DNA from: M3007 sp964539805
Lineage (GTDB): Bacteria > Bacteroidota > Bacteroidia > Chitinophagales > Saprospiraceae
Length of the DNA stretch: 64,000 bases
Direction: 5' to 3'
Assembly: GCA_964539805.1 (NCBI GenBank)
Contig: CAZIKN010000013.1
Coordinates: 1-64,000, forward strand
The translations under genes were made by a program, and so were the position numbers. Below are positions 1-8,381 of this stretch, piece by piece. Under the pieces are notes generated by a model. That model was given only the letters and a program-made list of their open reading frames with translations. It was not told the DNA's origin and searched no databases. Position 1 is the stretch's first letter. Every line of letters begins with the position of its first letter.

Positions 1-1
1 G

Positions 2-994
2 TCACCCTACAAACCCCTCCCCGGCGGTAACCAGAGTACTTATTACCAGTATCATTATCCCAAGCCCGAAGACATCAGCCCGGAACAAAAGAGCTATATC
101 CGCAATTGGGTCACTAATTTTGAGGCTGCCATGACCTCCAACCAGTTTGCTGACAGCCTGAACGGTTATCCCAATTACTTGGATGTCCAATCTTTTATTG
201 ATTTTACCCTGATCAATGAAATGGCCAAAAATATTGATGCCTATCGCATAAGCACTTACCTTCACAAAGATCGGGACAGCAAAAACCCCCGCTTGGTGGC
301 TGGCCCGGTATGGGATTTTAATATTGCTTATGGCAATGTAAACTATTGTCAGGGAGCCAATCCGGATGGCTGGGTCATGGATTTCAACCAATACTGCGGC
401 ACAGACCAATGGGTCATTCCCTTTTGGTGGCCCCGAATGTGGGATGACCTCAATTATCGGCGCCAAATCCGCGACCGCTGGCGCGAGCTCCGCAAAGGCC
501 CCCTCTCCGACGCTTCCATACAGTTTGTCCTGGATTCCCTGATCAAGGTGGTAGAGCCGGCACAGGCGCGCAATTTTGAGCGCTGGCCCTACCTTAACCA
601 ATGGGTTTGGCCCAATGTTTTCTGTTGCGGCACCTATCCCGAGCATGTCAATTATTTGAAAGATTTTTTGAAAAAACGTATCACATGGATGGATGGCGCC
701 ATGCAGACACTGTACATCGGCAAATATAAATACAGCAAATACTTCACGACCAAGGTATTCCCCAATCCCAATTACGGGCAAGTGTTTGTCCGGTATTATG
801 CGATATACGGAACAAAAGTGCGCATACGGCTCTACGACAACAACGGAAGACTCGTTACAGAGGCCATCACTTCTCCTGACCTCAATGAGGCGCAGGAGTA
901 TATGTTTCAACACCGCCTAAGCCCCGGCAGTTACTTTTATGAAGTTTATTTTGATGAGGAAAGGGAGTCATCGGGGAAAATTTTGGTGCGGTAG
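2..994 (+). CDS. CotH kinase family protein with T9SS sorting domain (5' partial)
   Basis: The frame is open from the left edge, so the N-terminus is missing; about 330 codons remain. The residues GPVWDFNIAYGN (around 303-338) are the conserved late motif of CotH-type protein kinases, and the preceding stretch with NIDAYRISTYL matches the family's usual spacing. The last 80 residues start at VFPNPNYGQVFVRYY and end GKILVR, which is a T9SS type A C-terminal sorting domain (PNP motif, LYDNNGRLV, SPGSYFYEV). The protein is therefore expected to be exported and attached to or released from the surface. CotH homologues in Bacillus phosphorylate spore-coat proteins; the substrate here is unknown. 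An in-frame ATG at 131 is internal and not the start. Confidence 0.85.
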   Translation, partial: SPYKPLPGGNQSTYYQYHYPKPEDISPEQKSYIRNWVTNFEAAMTSNQFADSLNGYPNYLDVQSFIDFTLINEMAKNIDAYRISTYLHKDRDSKNPRLVAGPVWDFNIAYGNVNYCQGANPDGWVMDFNQYCGTDQWVIPFWWPRMWDDLNYRRQIRDRWRELRKGPLSDASIQFVLDSLIKVVEPAQARNFERWPYLNQWVWPNVFCCGTYPEHVNYLKDFLKKRITWMDGAMQTLYIGKYKYSKYFTTKVFPNPNYGQVFVRYYAIYGTKVRIRLYDNNGRLVTEAITSPDLNEAQEYMFQHRLSPGSYFYEVYFDEERESSGKILVR

Positions 995-1100
995 GCCGAA
1001 GTGAGACTTCATCTGTTTTCATAGGTTACACCTATCCTATTCATTTTGTGTCAACATCAAACATAGATTGTATTGACGAAGCAACATTCTAATTTGCGTG

Positions 1101-2084
1101 ATGAAACCAGTAAAAAACATCCTTTTATTCAGTGCTGCCGCCGACCGGCAGGTAACAGTCCATTTCGACGAGGGTACGTTTTGGCTGTCGCAGAAAGCGA
1201 TGGCACTGCTGTTTGGCGTAGATCGTTCCGTAATTACCAAACATATTCGACATATTTTTGAATCCGGTGAATTGGAAGCGGATTCAGTATGTGCAATTTT
1301 TGCACATACTGCTGACGACGGCAAGACCTACCAAACGCAATTCTATCGGCTTGAGGCCATTTTGTCCGTTGGCTACCGCGTTAACTCCGTGCAGGCCACC
1401 GATTTCAGGAAATGGGCCACCCAAACCCTCAACGAATTCATTATCAAAGGTTTTGTACTGGACGATGAGCGGCTCAAACAGGGCAAACACCTGGGGCAGG
1501 ACTATTTTGATGAACTCTTGGAGCGCATCCGCGAGATACGCGCCAGCGAGCGGCGTTTTTACCAAAAAATAACCGATCTGTACGCCCTCAGCACCGATTA
1601 CGACAAAAGCAGCCAACAGACCAAAGACTTTTTTGCCGCAGTACAAAACAAACTGCACTGGGCCATAACGGGCCGTACCGCAGCCGAAATCATTTACGCC
1701 GAAGCCGATGCTGCCAAACTTTACATGGGCCTCACGACCTGGAAAGATGCCCCTGACGGAAAAATTCAAAAAAGCGACGTGACAGTGGCCAAGAACTACC
1801 TGTCGCAACAGCACATTGCCGAGTTGAACCGATTGGTGTCGGCCTATTTGGACTTGGCAGAAAACAACGCCCAACGCGGCATGGCCTTCAATATGCAGCA
1901 ATGGGCCAAATTCTTGGATGGCTTTTTGGAATTGTCCAATTACCCCATTCTTCAGGACAAAGGCAAGTTCAGTATGCTCGAAGCCAAACTAAAGGCCGAG
2001 GGCGAATTTGAAAAATTCAGGGCAATACAAGACCGCAACTATGAAAGCGATTTTGACAAACTACTGAACAAAACGAAACAATGA
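1101..2084 (+). CDS. RhuM family protein
   Basis: A 327-residue protein resembling the virulence RhuM family, first named in Salmonella pathogenicity island 3; no biochemical activity is established. The N-terminal third contains FWLSQKAMALLFGVDRSVIT, which reads as a helix-turn-helix-like module, followed by KHIRHIFESGEL and FYRLEAILSVGYRVNS, the most conserved RhuM blocks. The C-terminal half is helical and charged and contains the conserved block TGRTAAEIIYAEADA. There is no signal peptide, so it is cytoplasmic. I chose the ATG at 1101 over the GTG directly before it at 1098. It stands alone, convergent with the next gene 11 bp away. Such genes often sit in mobile or variable regions. Confidence 0.85.
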   Translation: MKPVKNILLFSAAADRQVTVHFDEGTFWLSQKAMALLFGVDRSVITKHIRHIFESGELEADSVCAIFAHTADDGKTYQTQFYRLEAILSVGYRVNSVQATDFRKWATQTLNEFIIKGFVLDDERLKQGKHLGQDYFDELLERIREIRASERRFYQKITDLYALSTDYDKSSQQTKDFFAAVQNKLHWAITGRTAAEIIYAEADAAKLYMGLTTWKDAPDGKIQKSDVTVAKNYLSQQHIAELNRLVSAYLDLAENNAQRGMAFNMQQWAKFLDGFLELSNYPILQDKGKFSMLEAKLKAEGEFEKFRAIQDRNYESDFDKLLNKTKQ

Positions 2085-2095
2085 GGGCTAATTTT

Positions 2096-3154
2096 TTACC
2101 GCATATAATCCGGCCCACAATGCTCATATATTTTGTCTTGCCGCTTTTTGGCGTCTTTGATCAGTTCATAGAAGTCGTTGATATAGCCCGTAACATACTC
2201 GCGTGATGTACGATCAAAGTGAGGAAAATCCGCACAAAACTTTAAAATTTCTTCTTTTTGGGCTTCAAAAAGGGCAAAAGTGGGCATCCATTGTGCTTCC
2301 TCTCGGCAAGGGCCCATGAAGTATCGTGTCCTGACGCTTGGAATATTCATGTTGCGACCCGGCACGGCATAAGGCGTGTTTACGATACCGGCGTAATCAA
2401 AATCATAGGGGACTGCGGTGAGGAGGGAATCACCACCAAGCAACAAGGTATTGAGGTTGTGGCGGTTTTTGATAGCCCAGTCTGTATTGCCGATCATAAA
2501 CTCAAACATGGATACAAGATCCAAATTCTTTTTTTCTATAGCATCGGAACTCAGGATGCGCGGCTCTAATTTTCGGCCCTGCAAACGATTGGCCAGGTCA
2601 CGCTCAGGCTCAATAAAAAAGGCAAAATTTGACAGAAAGGCACTTTTATTCCTGTCTTTTTTTAGTTCCAATTTCAGCAGGTGCGCGCGCAGGCTATGCG
2701 CTGTCAATAAGTTGTAGAGGCGGTAAACAGCGTACTCCCGTATAACAAATTGCTCGTAATCATCTTCTTCCTTGCAGATCAATACGGACTCTAAGATATT
2801 GATTTCTGTGGACAATCCCTCGTTGGTTAAAAATTCCTGGTTAAAGCGGATTTTCAAAGGAGGGATATCACAGATTTTGCGCCGAGCATGGCCTTTGGGA
2901 CGGACTTCTATGTTCACCACTTTTTGCGCCTGGTTTTTGTCTTTGTAAAGTAGCACGGCAGGATGCCAGGTTTTGTCGTCCATTTTGTTGCGCAACAAAC
3001 GCATTACATCTACCTCAAGGGTAAGCTCCGTGATCTGCTCCCGTTCAAAGTACTGAAAAATACTGTTGCGCGGCAGCGTGCTATCAGCCGTTTGTTGCCC
3101 CCTTCCACTTAGCGCCGACAAAAGTATTAGCGCGATGAACAAATATATTTTCAT
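2096..3154 (-). CDS. Secreted CotH-like hypothetical protein
   Basis: The ORF opens at 3214, but the ATG at 3154 starts a clean signal peptide (MKIYLFIALILLSALSGRGQ), so I place the start there (352 residues). The mature protein has a block reading MFEFMIGNTDWAIKNRHN followed about 20 residues later by VPYDFDYAG. This arrangement, a helix ending in N-x-D then a PxDFDxxG motif, resembles the late motifs of CotH-type kinases (compare GPVWDFNIAYG in the protein at the left edge). I infer a divergent CotH-like fold; the sequence is too different to assert activity. It lies 26 bp after the barrel gene on the same strand, probably in one transcript, and it lacks a T9SS tail, so the periplasm is the likely location. 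Confidence 0.65.
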   Translation of the reverse strand: MKIYLFIALILLSALSGRGQQTADSTLPRNSIFQYFEREQITELTLEVDVMRLLRNKMDDKTWHPAVLLYKDKNQAQKVVNIEVRPKGHARRKICDIPPLKIRFNQEFLTNEGLSTEINILESVLICKEEDDYEQFVIREYAVYRLYNLLTAHSLRAHLLKLELKKDRNKSAFLSNFAFFIEPERDLANRLQGRKLEPRILSSDAIEKKNLDLVSMFEFMIGNTDWAIKNRHNLNTLLLGGDSLLTAVPYDFDYAGIVNTPYAVPGRNMNIPSVRTRYFMGPCREEAQWMPTFALFEAQKEEILKFCADFPHFDRTSREYVTGYINDFYELIKDAKKRQDKIYEHCGPDYMR

Positions 3155-3180
3155 GCTATAAGTCCTTGTCTTAAAGGAGT

Positions 3181-3825
3181 TTAAAACTGGTAAAAACTTT
3201 GTATGTATAAGCAATGGCCAATCAGCGGACGGGAATATGGTGCCGGATCATAGTCGGCAGGGTCATACATTTTGGTAAAGGAGCGCACATATCGGAAGGT
3301 AAAACCAATATGTCGCGTGGCCATAAAATTGGCCCCGAGCAAAAAACTGATGTCGCCTTTGTTCAGCAAATCACGATCCAGAACCGGGCGGATACCCGCA
3401 GCGATACCGGATGAACTGGCACTGAGGAAGCGCGCATAGGAAAAGCCAATATTAAAAGAGGTGCGGTACCAGTTGTCGCGCTCGTCATCCTCTTCTATCA
3501 GCCAGTCTTTGTAATGCCATTGAAGTGGTATTTCAAGGTAGTTCAGGGTATGAGAAAAGGTAAACGGGTTGTTCTGATCACGGCGCAGTTCTGTTTGGGC
3601 GCCCCGCTGGGCAAACAAAAACTCAATACTGGCCTCTGAGCGACCCTTTAGGCGCGTAATGCCCCGCAAGCCGCCCTGCAGGCCCAATTTGTTGTAACCA
3701 GCCGAGAGGTCACCATTGATTTGGGAGGCTGTAACGCCCGCTATAATGGCTGCTTTGAAGCGTTGCTGGGCTGAAAGTGTAAGTCCTGCGCAAAGTAACA
3801 GGGCAAATAGAGGTAATTTTTTCAT
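3181..3825 (-). CDS. Outer-membrane beta-barrel protein (PorT-like)
   Basis: About 215 residues with a signal peptide (MKKLPLFALLLCAGLTLSAQ) followed by AAIIAGVTASQINGD, the typical opening strand of Bacteroidota PorT-family small barrels. Alternating hydrophobic strands continue to a terminal aromatic residue (SFYQF), the usual signal for barrel insertion. Two ATGs are possible, at 3840 and 3825; the second gives the better signal peptide. It is the first gene of a two-gene unit with the CotH-like protein downstream. PorT-type proteins include gliding and T9SS components, but this sequence cannot be assigned to a particular role. Confidence 0.75.
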   Translation of the reverse strand: MKKLPLFALLLCAGLTLSAQQRFKAAIIAGVTASQINGDLSAGYNKLGLQGGLRGITRLKGRSEASIEFLFAQRGAQTELRRDQNNPFTFSHTLNYLEIPLQWHYKDWLIEEDDERDNWYRTSFNIGFSYARFLSASSSGIAAGIRPVLDRDLLNKGDISFLLGANFMATRHIGFTFRYVRSFTKMYDPADYDPAPYSRPLIGHCLYIQSFYQF

Positions 3826-3890
3826 AAAAAAGTGTTTCATAAAAAATGCGAATTTAGTGTATTAAAGCGATTGGGAAGGTTTTTTCCTAC

Positions 3891-3925
3891 TTTGTAGCAC
3901 AAAATGTAGTTTTTTATTACCTTTG
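3891..3925 (+). promoter_or_regulatory. Putative Bacteroidota promoter of the THX gene
   Basis: A TTTG at 3891-3894 and a TACCTTTG at 3918-3925 match the -33 (TTTG) and -7 (TAnnTTTG) boxes of the Bacteroidota primary sigma factor, with 23 bp between them, slightly longer than usual. The -7 box ends 43 bp before the ATG of the THX gene. Confidence 0.4.
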
Positions 3926-3968
3926 CCCCTCTTTTCAAAAATTTTTCACAAAAATAGTACTTGTCAAA

Positions 3969-4082
3969 ATGGGCAAAGGTGATCCAAGAACAAAAAAAGG
4001 CAAAATTATCCGTGGTTCACACGGAAACAGCCGTCCGAAGTTGAAAAAATACGCTGACGCAAAGAAGAAGCAAAGCGCATAA
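3969..4082 (+). CDS. 30S ribosomal protein THX
   Basis: A 37-residue, very basic protein beginning MGKGDPRTKKGKIIRGSHGN and ending in a lysine-rich tail. It matches the small Thx family of 30S proteins, which in Thermus sits in a cavity at the top of the small-subunit head and stabilises rRNA. The start is fixed by the ATG and by the MGKGD(x)(x)TK(K/R)GKI signature. The gene stands alone with a plausible promoter upstream and a hairpin terminator downstream. It is short enough to be missed by most gene-length cut-offs. Confidence 0.85.
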   Translation: MGKGDPRTKKGKIIRGSHGNSRPKLKKYADAKKKQSA

Positions 4083-4120
4083 ACTTTGGGCGCCGAATAG
4101 CCTCTTAACAGCCAATAAAA

Positions 4121-4160
4121 AACGCGCCATCCTGATGATTTATAATCGGGATGGCGCGTT
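4121..4160. terminator. Bidirectional terminator hairpin
   Basis: A 16-bp stem (4121-4136 with 4145-4160, one G.T pair) around an 8-nt loop. On the minus strand it is followed by a T-rich run, so it can end transcription of the leftward response regulator; on the plus strand it follows the THX gene. Confidence 0.7.
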
Positions 4161-4180
4161 GCCTTTATACTATGAATTTA

Positions 4181-4245
4181 AGTTGTTTTTAAGATTATCA
4201 GGATTATTTTATCGTTACTTGCCTGATTTTCAAAGATTTGCCGAC
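4181..4245. repeat. Short dispersed repeat, copy A
   Basis: This stretch shares most of its bases with 16563-16620: both contain GATTA(T/C)CAGGATT, then CCTGATTTT(C/T)AAAGATTT and a final GAC. An ATCAGG/CCTGAT pair gives a small hairpin. The copy lies 21 bp beyond the stop codon of the leftward response regulator. Confidence 0.5.
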
Positions 4246-4266
4246 TGCATCCGATGACTTTGTCTC

Positions 4267-4926
4267 TTAAACAAGATTGTACTCGTATGCCAATTTGATG
4301 AGGTTGGCCGTGCTGTTTACGCCTAATTTGCGCATGATATTTTTTCGGTGTACACTGACTGTCTGGTCGCTGATAAAGAGTTTTTCGCCGATCTGTTTGT
4401 TGTTTTGGGCCTGCCCGATATGGCGCATGATCTCGATTTCACGGCGCGTAAGCCCGAATTTTTTGGCAAAACTCTTGTCTGGTGAGGTCTTAACCGCGGC
4501 GCCATTGTTTTCTTTGGCAATGGGAACCCCTCGTCCTACGTATGTATTGCCCTCAATTATGGTCTCTATGGCCTGATACAGTTCGTCCTCCGTGCTGGTT
4601 TTGAGCATATAGCCATCAGCCCCGGCCCGAAAGGCGGCTTTGACCAAACGCGGATCATCCTGTAGGGTGATGACCAAGAAGCGCGTGGCAGAAAAGCCTT
4701 TTTTCAGGTTGGGCAAAATGGCTAAGCCATCCGGCTCGCCCAAGCCCAGATCCAAAAACACCAGATCGGCGGGTGATTGGCGCATCAGATCCTGCAACTG
4801 TGTTCCCGTTCGGGCCACGCCGCGCACAGCGCAGGCAAATGGCTGCCCGGGCTTGTTCAAAATGGACTGCATGCCCTCAATAAAGATAGGCTGATCATCT
4901 GCTACCAATACGTTCAAAAATTTCAT
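4267..4926 (-). CDS. NarL/FixJ-type response regulator
   Basis: A receiver domain opens with MKFLNVLVADDQPIFIEGM (the acidic pair is DD) and carries the phospho-acceptor Asp in LVFLDLGLGEPDG (residue 59 from this start). The linker leads to a LuxR-type helix-turn-helix, from FGLTRREIEIMRHI to DQTVSVHRKNIMRKLGV. The protein is a phosphorylation-controlled DNA-binding regulator. Starts at 4944 and 4941 are also possible; I chose the one that begins directly at the receiver fold. No histidine kinase is encoded nearby, so its partner must lie elsewhere. Transcription ends at the hairpin 4121-4160. Confidence 0.9.
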   Translation of the reverse strand: MKFLNVLVADDQPIFIEGMQSILNKPGQPFACAVRGVARTGTQLQDLMRQSPADLVFLDLGLGEPDGLAILPNLKKGFSATRFLVITLQDDPRLVKAAFRAGADGYMLKTSTEDELYQAIETIIEGNTYVGRGVPIAKENNGAAVKTSPDKSFAKKFGLTRREIEIMRHIGQAQNNKQIGEKLFISDQTVSVHRKNIMRKLGVNSTANLIKLAYEYNLV

Positions 4927-5118
4927 GGGTTCGTTGTACATCATAATTCAGAACTACCTTTACAATTTCCATACCATTTGCCCCAAATAGGGTAAAAACG
5001 GCGGTGCATAACGCGGGAGCGGTAGTTTTTTCGCATTTTTGCCGCTTAGATGACTTATTTAGGCAAGCCGTAAAGGCGTAATGGATGCTTTAGGCCCAGC
5101 GGACAACCCCTCTTATTT

Positions 5119-5979
5119 ATGCGACAACGTATTATTACTGCGATCTTTTTTGCTTCGGCCATGTTGGCCGGTGTTTATGGCGGCAAATACCCTTTTTTTT
5201 GCCTGTTTTTTATTGTGACAGCGGGTTCGCTCTGGGAGCTTTCCGGGCTGCTTTTTTCGCCCGATGAAAAGTTTTTTAAGCTCCGGCGTTTGTTTACGGT
5301 ATTGCTGGGTGTACTGCCTTTTGTTCTGTATGCATATATACCGCTTCAGTCCATGCCAACGACCCAGGATGAGTTTTGTGATTCGTTTATCGTTGACAAA
5401 GAAAGAGCCATTGCCTTTATCATGGGCATTGAAGTTTTATTGATTTTCTTATTGTTCATCTTTGAGCTGTTTACGGAATCCACGCGCCCCTTTCCCAACA
5501 TTGGCACATATTTATTGGGATTATTTTATGTTGGCATTCCCATGACCCTGCTGATCGAAACGGCATTTTGGACGGGCGATTACGGCCCGCACCGCGTTTT
5601 TGGCATTATGTGGTTGGTATGGACCAATGACACGATGGCCTACTTTGTGGGTTCAAAACTGGGGAAAAACAAGTTTTTCCCCCGCATTTCCCCTAAAAAA
5701 ACCTGGGAAGGGACTATTGGAGGCTTGGTATTTACGGTGCTAATGGCCTTTTTGTTGTCTTCTTTTATTGATGAATACACCACAGCACAATGGCTTGGCA
5801 TAGGGGTAGTGGTAGGCATCATGGGTACTTTGGGCGATCTGGTGGAAAGTATGCTCAAGCGCAGCGTAGGGGTAAAGGATTCCGGCACCTTGTTGCCCGG
5901 TCACGGCGGTCTCTTGGATCGTTTCGACAGTTATTTGTTTGTTCAGCCCTTTATTTGGGTTTTATTGCTGTTGATTTGA
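5119..5979 (+). CDS. cdsA: Phosphatidate cytidylyltransferase
   Basis: CdsA makes CDP-diacylglycerol from CTP and phosphatidic acid, the entry to phospholipid head-group synthesis, in the inner membrane. The 286 residues contain about seven hydrophobic segments and the family signature near the C-terminus: MLKRSVGVKDSGTLLPGHGG then LLDRFDS, with the conserved Lys-Asp and Asp-Arg-x-Asp. The length is normal. The ATG at 5119 gives a typical MRQRIITAI start. The stop codon directly borders the repeat array that contains the assembly gap, and the neighbouring mfd fragment is convergent with it. Confidence 0.95.
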   Translation: MRQRIITAIFFASAMLAGVYGGKYPFFCLFFIVTAGSLWELSGLLFSPDEKFFKLRRLFTVLLGVLPFVLYAYIPLQSMPTTQDEFCDSFIVDKERAIAFIMGIEVLLIFLLFIFELFTESTRPFPNIGTYLLGLFYVGIPMTLLIETAFWTGDYGPHRVFGIMWLVWTNDTMAYFVGSKLGKNKFFPRISPKKTWEGTIGGLVFTVLMAFLLSSFIDEYTTAQWLGIGVVVGIMGTLGDLVESMLKRSVGVKDSGTLLPGHGGLLDRFDSYLFVQPFIWVLLLLI

Positions 5980-6103
5980 CGTTTTGAATGTTGATTTGAC
6001 CTAATGTTGATTTGACGTTTTGAATGTTGATTTGACCTAATGTTGATTTGTTGATTTGATACGTAGAGTGTACCGAGTGTACGCTTCGCATCAAATCAAC
6101 AAA
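5978..6103. repeat. Palindromic repeat family, copy 1, left part
   Basis: A tandem array of TTGATTTG-containing units (a 36-bp period repeated twice) leads into the same palindrome seen at 10771-10866 and 12581-12650: GTTGATTTGTTGATTTGA (to 6059), a centre at 6060-6090 with GTGTACGCTTCGC, then the complementary TCAAATCAACAAA, where the assembly gap begins. Confidence 0.75.
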
Positions 6104-6203
6104 NNNNNNNNNNNNNNNNNNNNNNNNNNNNNNNNNNNNNNNNNNNNNNNNNNNNNNNNNNNNNNNNNNNNNNNNNNNNNNNNNNNNNNNNNNNNNNNNN
6201 NNN
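6104..6203. other. Assembly gap (100 N)
   Basis: Exactly 100 Ns, the usual filler for a scaffold gap of unknown length. It lies between the two arms of a repeat array, so the repeat probably broke the assembly. Confidence 0.98.
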
Positions 6204-6323
6204 TCAACAAAAAGTCAAATCAACAAAAAGTCAAATCAACAAAAAGTCAAATCAACAAAAAGTCAAATCAACAACAAATCAAATCAACAACAAATCAAAT
6301 CAACAAATCAACAAAAAGTCAAA
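6204..6323. repeat. 16-bp tandem repeat array (right part of copy 1)
   Basis: Units of TCAACAAAAAGTCAAA follow one another at 6204, 6220, 6236 and 6252, then two variants (TCAACAACAAATCAAA), a half unit and one last unit ending at 6323. The right arm of the palindrome family is thus expanded into a variable-number array. The last unit supplies the stop codon of the truncated mfd frame. Confidence 0.85.
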
Positions 6324-7290
6324 CCAACATTATAACCCCTTTATCCGCAATATCCTCCACCACGTGATTAGGGTACAAAAAAGCCCTGTCCCGGAACAGT
6401 TCACGGATAGCGACATCTTCCAGCGTGACCATTTTCTCTGAAAATTGCTCCGCTTTTTCAAAACAAAACAGCAGGCGATCCAGCAGGTATTGGTAATCAC
6501 GGATCCAGATGAGGGTATTGGCGGGCAGCACTTGGAACAAAGATACCTTTTGCTCCTGACGGAAGCGCGTGTTGAGGTTGGGTACAAGGCTGATATGAGC
6601 CAGTGTCCGCTTGCTCAATTGGGTGAGCGGATCAAATTCGCGTATGCTTTCCACGGTGGTGTCAAAGAGTTCTATGCGATAGGGTAATTCATTGCCAAAT
6701 GAAAAAATATCAATTATGCCTCCCCGAATGGAGAACTGGCCAGGTTCGTACACAAAATCAGTGCGGACAAAACCATATTCCACCAATACATCAATCAGGA
6801 AATCCGTGTCCAAGTCTTCGTTTTGGTTGATCTTGATGCGGCTTTGGTCCAGTACATGAGGGGAAACCACTTTTTCAAAAAGCGCTTCAGGATAGCTCAC
6901 TACAATGCGAGCAGGGCCATCACTGCTCAGTAAATTGACCACTTCACTTCTTTGCAGGGCTTGGGTCGGGTTAAGTTCATCAAAAAACGCTGGCCGTTTA
7001 AAGGAATCGGGAAAGAAGAGGGCCCGTTCTTCACCCAAGATAGCGGAAAGGTCATTTTGGCGATAGGCAGCTTCTTCTTTGCCATTGGCGACAAACAGGT
7101 GGTGGTACGGTTTGCCATCAGAGGCCCTTAGCTGGTTATAGCAGGCTGCCAGCACAAAAGATTCCTGCGCTCCGAGCAGGCCTTTAAGTTGTATCCGGGG
7201 AGCAATTTGCCGATTTTCAAAGGCTTGGGCAATTTTTGGCAAGGCAGGGTGCTTGCTATATGCCTGAAGTAAGTGATGGAGATTGCTCAT
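6319..7290 (-). CDS. mfd: Transcription-repair coupling factor Mfd, N-terminal fragment
   Basis: The 323 residues match the UvrB-like N-terminal module of Mfd, best seen in FVYEPGQFSIRGGIIDIFSF followed by YRIELFDTTVESIREFDP. Mfd removes stalled RNA polymerase and recruits UvrA; the full protein is usually about 1100-1200 residues. Here the RNA-polymerase-binding domain, the helicase motifs and the C-terminus are all missing. The last three codons before the stop lie in or against the tandem repeat next to the N-run, so the break coincides with the assembly gap. The start ATG overlaps the stop of lspA (ATGA at 7287-7290), indicating translational coupling. Either the rest lies in the gap or the contigs are joined wrongly; genuine loss is less likely. 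Confidence 0.85.
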   Translation of the reverse strand: MSNLHHLLQAYSKHPALPKIAQAFENRQIAPRIQLKGLLGAQESFVLAACYNQLRASDGKPYHHLFVANGKEEAAYRQNDLSAILGEERALFFPDSFKRPAFFDELNPTQALQRSEVVNLLSSDGPARIVVSYPEALFEKVVSPHVLDQSRIKINQNEDLDTDFLIDVLVEYGFVRTDFVYEPGQFSIRGGIIDIFSFGNELPYRIELFDTTVESIREFDPLTQLSKRTLAHISLVPNLNTRFRQEQKVSLFQVLPANTLIWIRDYQYLLDRLLFCFEKAEQFSEKMVTLEDVAIRELFRDRAFLYPNHVVEDIADKGVIMLV

Positions 7291-8129
7291 TGTGGGGGAG
7301 CGGCATTGCTGTTGGGCTCATGGTCCGCGTTGTTGTCAGACGAGGGTTGGTGGCCGATCTCCGTTTCTTCTTGTGTAGGCACATCGTCAGCCACGGCACT
7401 TGCGTTGGTACTTTCGCTGTTTTCTGCCGCCTCTATTTGTTCCTGAATGGCTTGCACTTCATTTTTGGGGGCAGCCGCTTGTTCTTCTGTTAGCATGGCA
7501 TCCTTAAAAAAGCGGCGCTGAAACAAAACAATGGCCAGCACCCCACAGGTGATGGCAGCATCTGCCACATTGAATATCGGACTGAAGAACAGGTAGCGTT
7601 CGCCACCTATATAAGGTATAGCCTCCGGCACCGGGATATAAGTGATGGGGAAATAAAGCATATCCACTACTTTGCCATACAGGAAGCCACCCAATGGCAT
7701 TTCGCTGGCATAGCCGTTGCCTAAGCCCACCAATTCAGCCGTGATGTCATCATGGTAGGGGCTTTCGGAAAAGATCATGCCGTACAGCGCACTGTCAATG
7801 ATATTGCCCAATGCCCCAGCCGTGATCAGACCTATACAATAGACAAAGCCCATGGGTGCTTTCATGGTTAAAAGTGCGCGCAGGTACCAGATAAGGCCTC
7901 CCACCAGAATGATGCGGAATACGCTGAGTGCGAGTTTGCCATAATCCCAGCCGAAGGTAATGCCAAAGGCCATGCCTTCATTTTCCACAAAATGCAATTT
8001 GGCCCAATCCAAGCCAAACATCGGCACATCCTGGTTGTAGTGAAAATTGAGTTTGATGTAAAACTTACTGGCCTGATCCACCAACAAAACCAGCAGGATC
8101 AATAACGTAACGAGTTGTCCCTTCTTCAT
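7287..8129 (-). CDS. lspA: Lipoprotein signal peptidase II
   Basis: LspA cleaves signal peptides of lipidated prolipoproteins in the inner membrane. Visible motifs in order are NEGMAF (residue 50), GALGNIIDS (106-113), VVDMLYF (catalytic Asp 156) and FNVADAAIT (catalytic Asp 190), with about four membrane segments. The Arg usual in the GNxxDR motif is replaced by Ser, which I recall as common in Bacteroidota. After residue 210 there is an extra acidic tail of about 70 residues rich in E, N, S and P, not part of the enzyme fold. It overlaps mfd by 4 bp. With many lipoproteins encoded (alpha-2-macroglobulin, peptide-binding protein), this enzyme is needed for their maturation. Confidence 0.95.
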   Translation of the reverse strand: MKKGQLVTLLILLVLLVDQASKFYIKLNFHYNQDVPMFGLDWAKLHFVENEGMAFGITFGWDYGKLALSVFRIILVGGLIWYLRALLTMKAPMGFVYCIGLITAGALGNIIDSALYGMIFSESPYHDDITAELVGLGNGYASEMPLGGFLYGKVVDMLYFPITYIPVPEAIPYIGGERYLFFSPIFNVADAAITCGVLAIVLFQRRFFKDAMLTEEQAAAPKNEVQAIQEQIEAAENSESTNASAVADDVPTQEETEIGHQPSSDNNADHEPNSNAAPPQ

Positions 8130-8381
8130 AATGGCGCAAAGAAACGATGTTTTGCGTAAAAGCCCGTGCAGCGTTTTTAAAAGTTAAAGCCTCTTCACCA
8201 TGAATTGTATTGGTCAATCCGACGTTTTCAAGTGGTAAAAGTTAAAATTTGCAGGCTGACTGCGAAAAGATTGGGCGAAAAGGAAATTTTGTAAAAGGAA
8301 AAATCCTACCTTCGCGCACTTGTACAAATTTACTTACACGCTGTTTTTTTAACACCAAACACACATAGCCGTTGTCTGTCT

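Noticed and set aside
2..913. 303-codon antisense frame opposite the CotH gene
   Set aside because: The plus strand carries the CotH motif and a T9SS tail; the antisense frame is a shadow of it.
6204..6323. Regular repeats that resemble a CRISPR array
   Set aside because: Units are 16 bp, directly joined, without spacers of unique sequence, and no cas gene is near.
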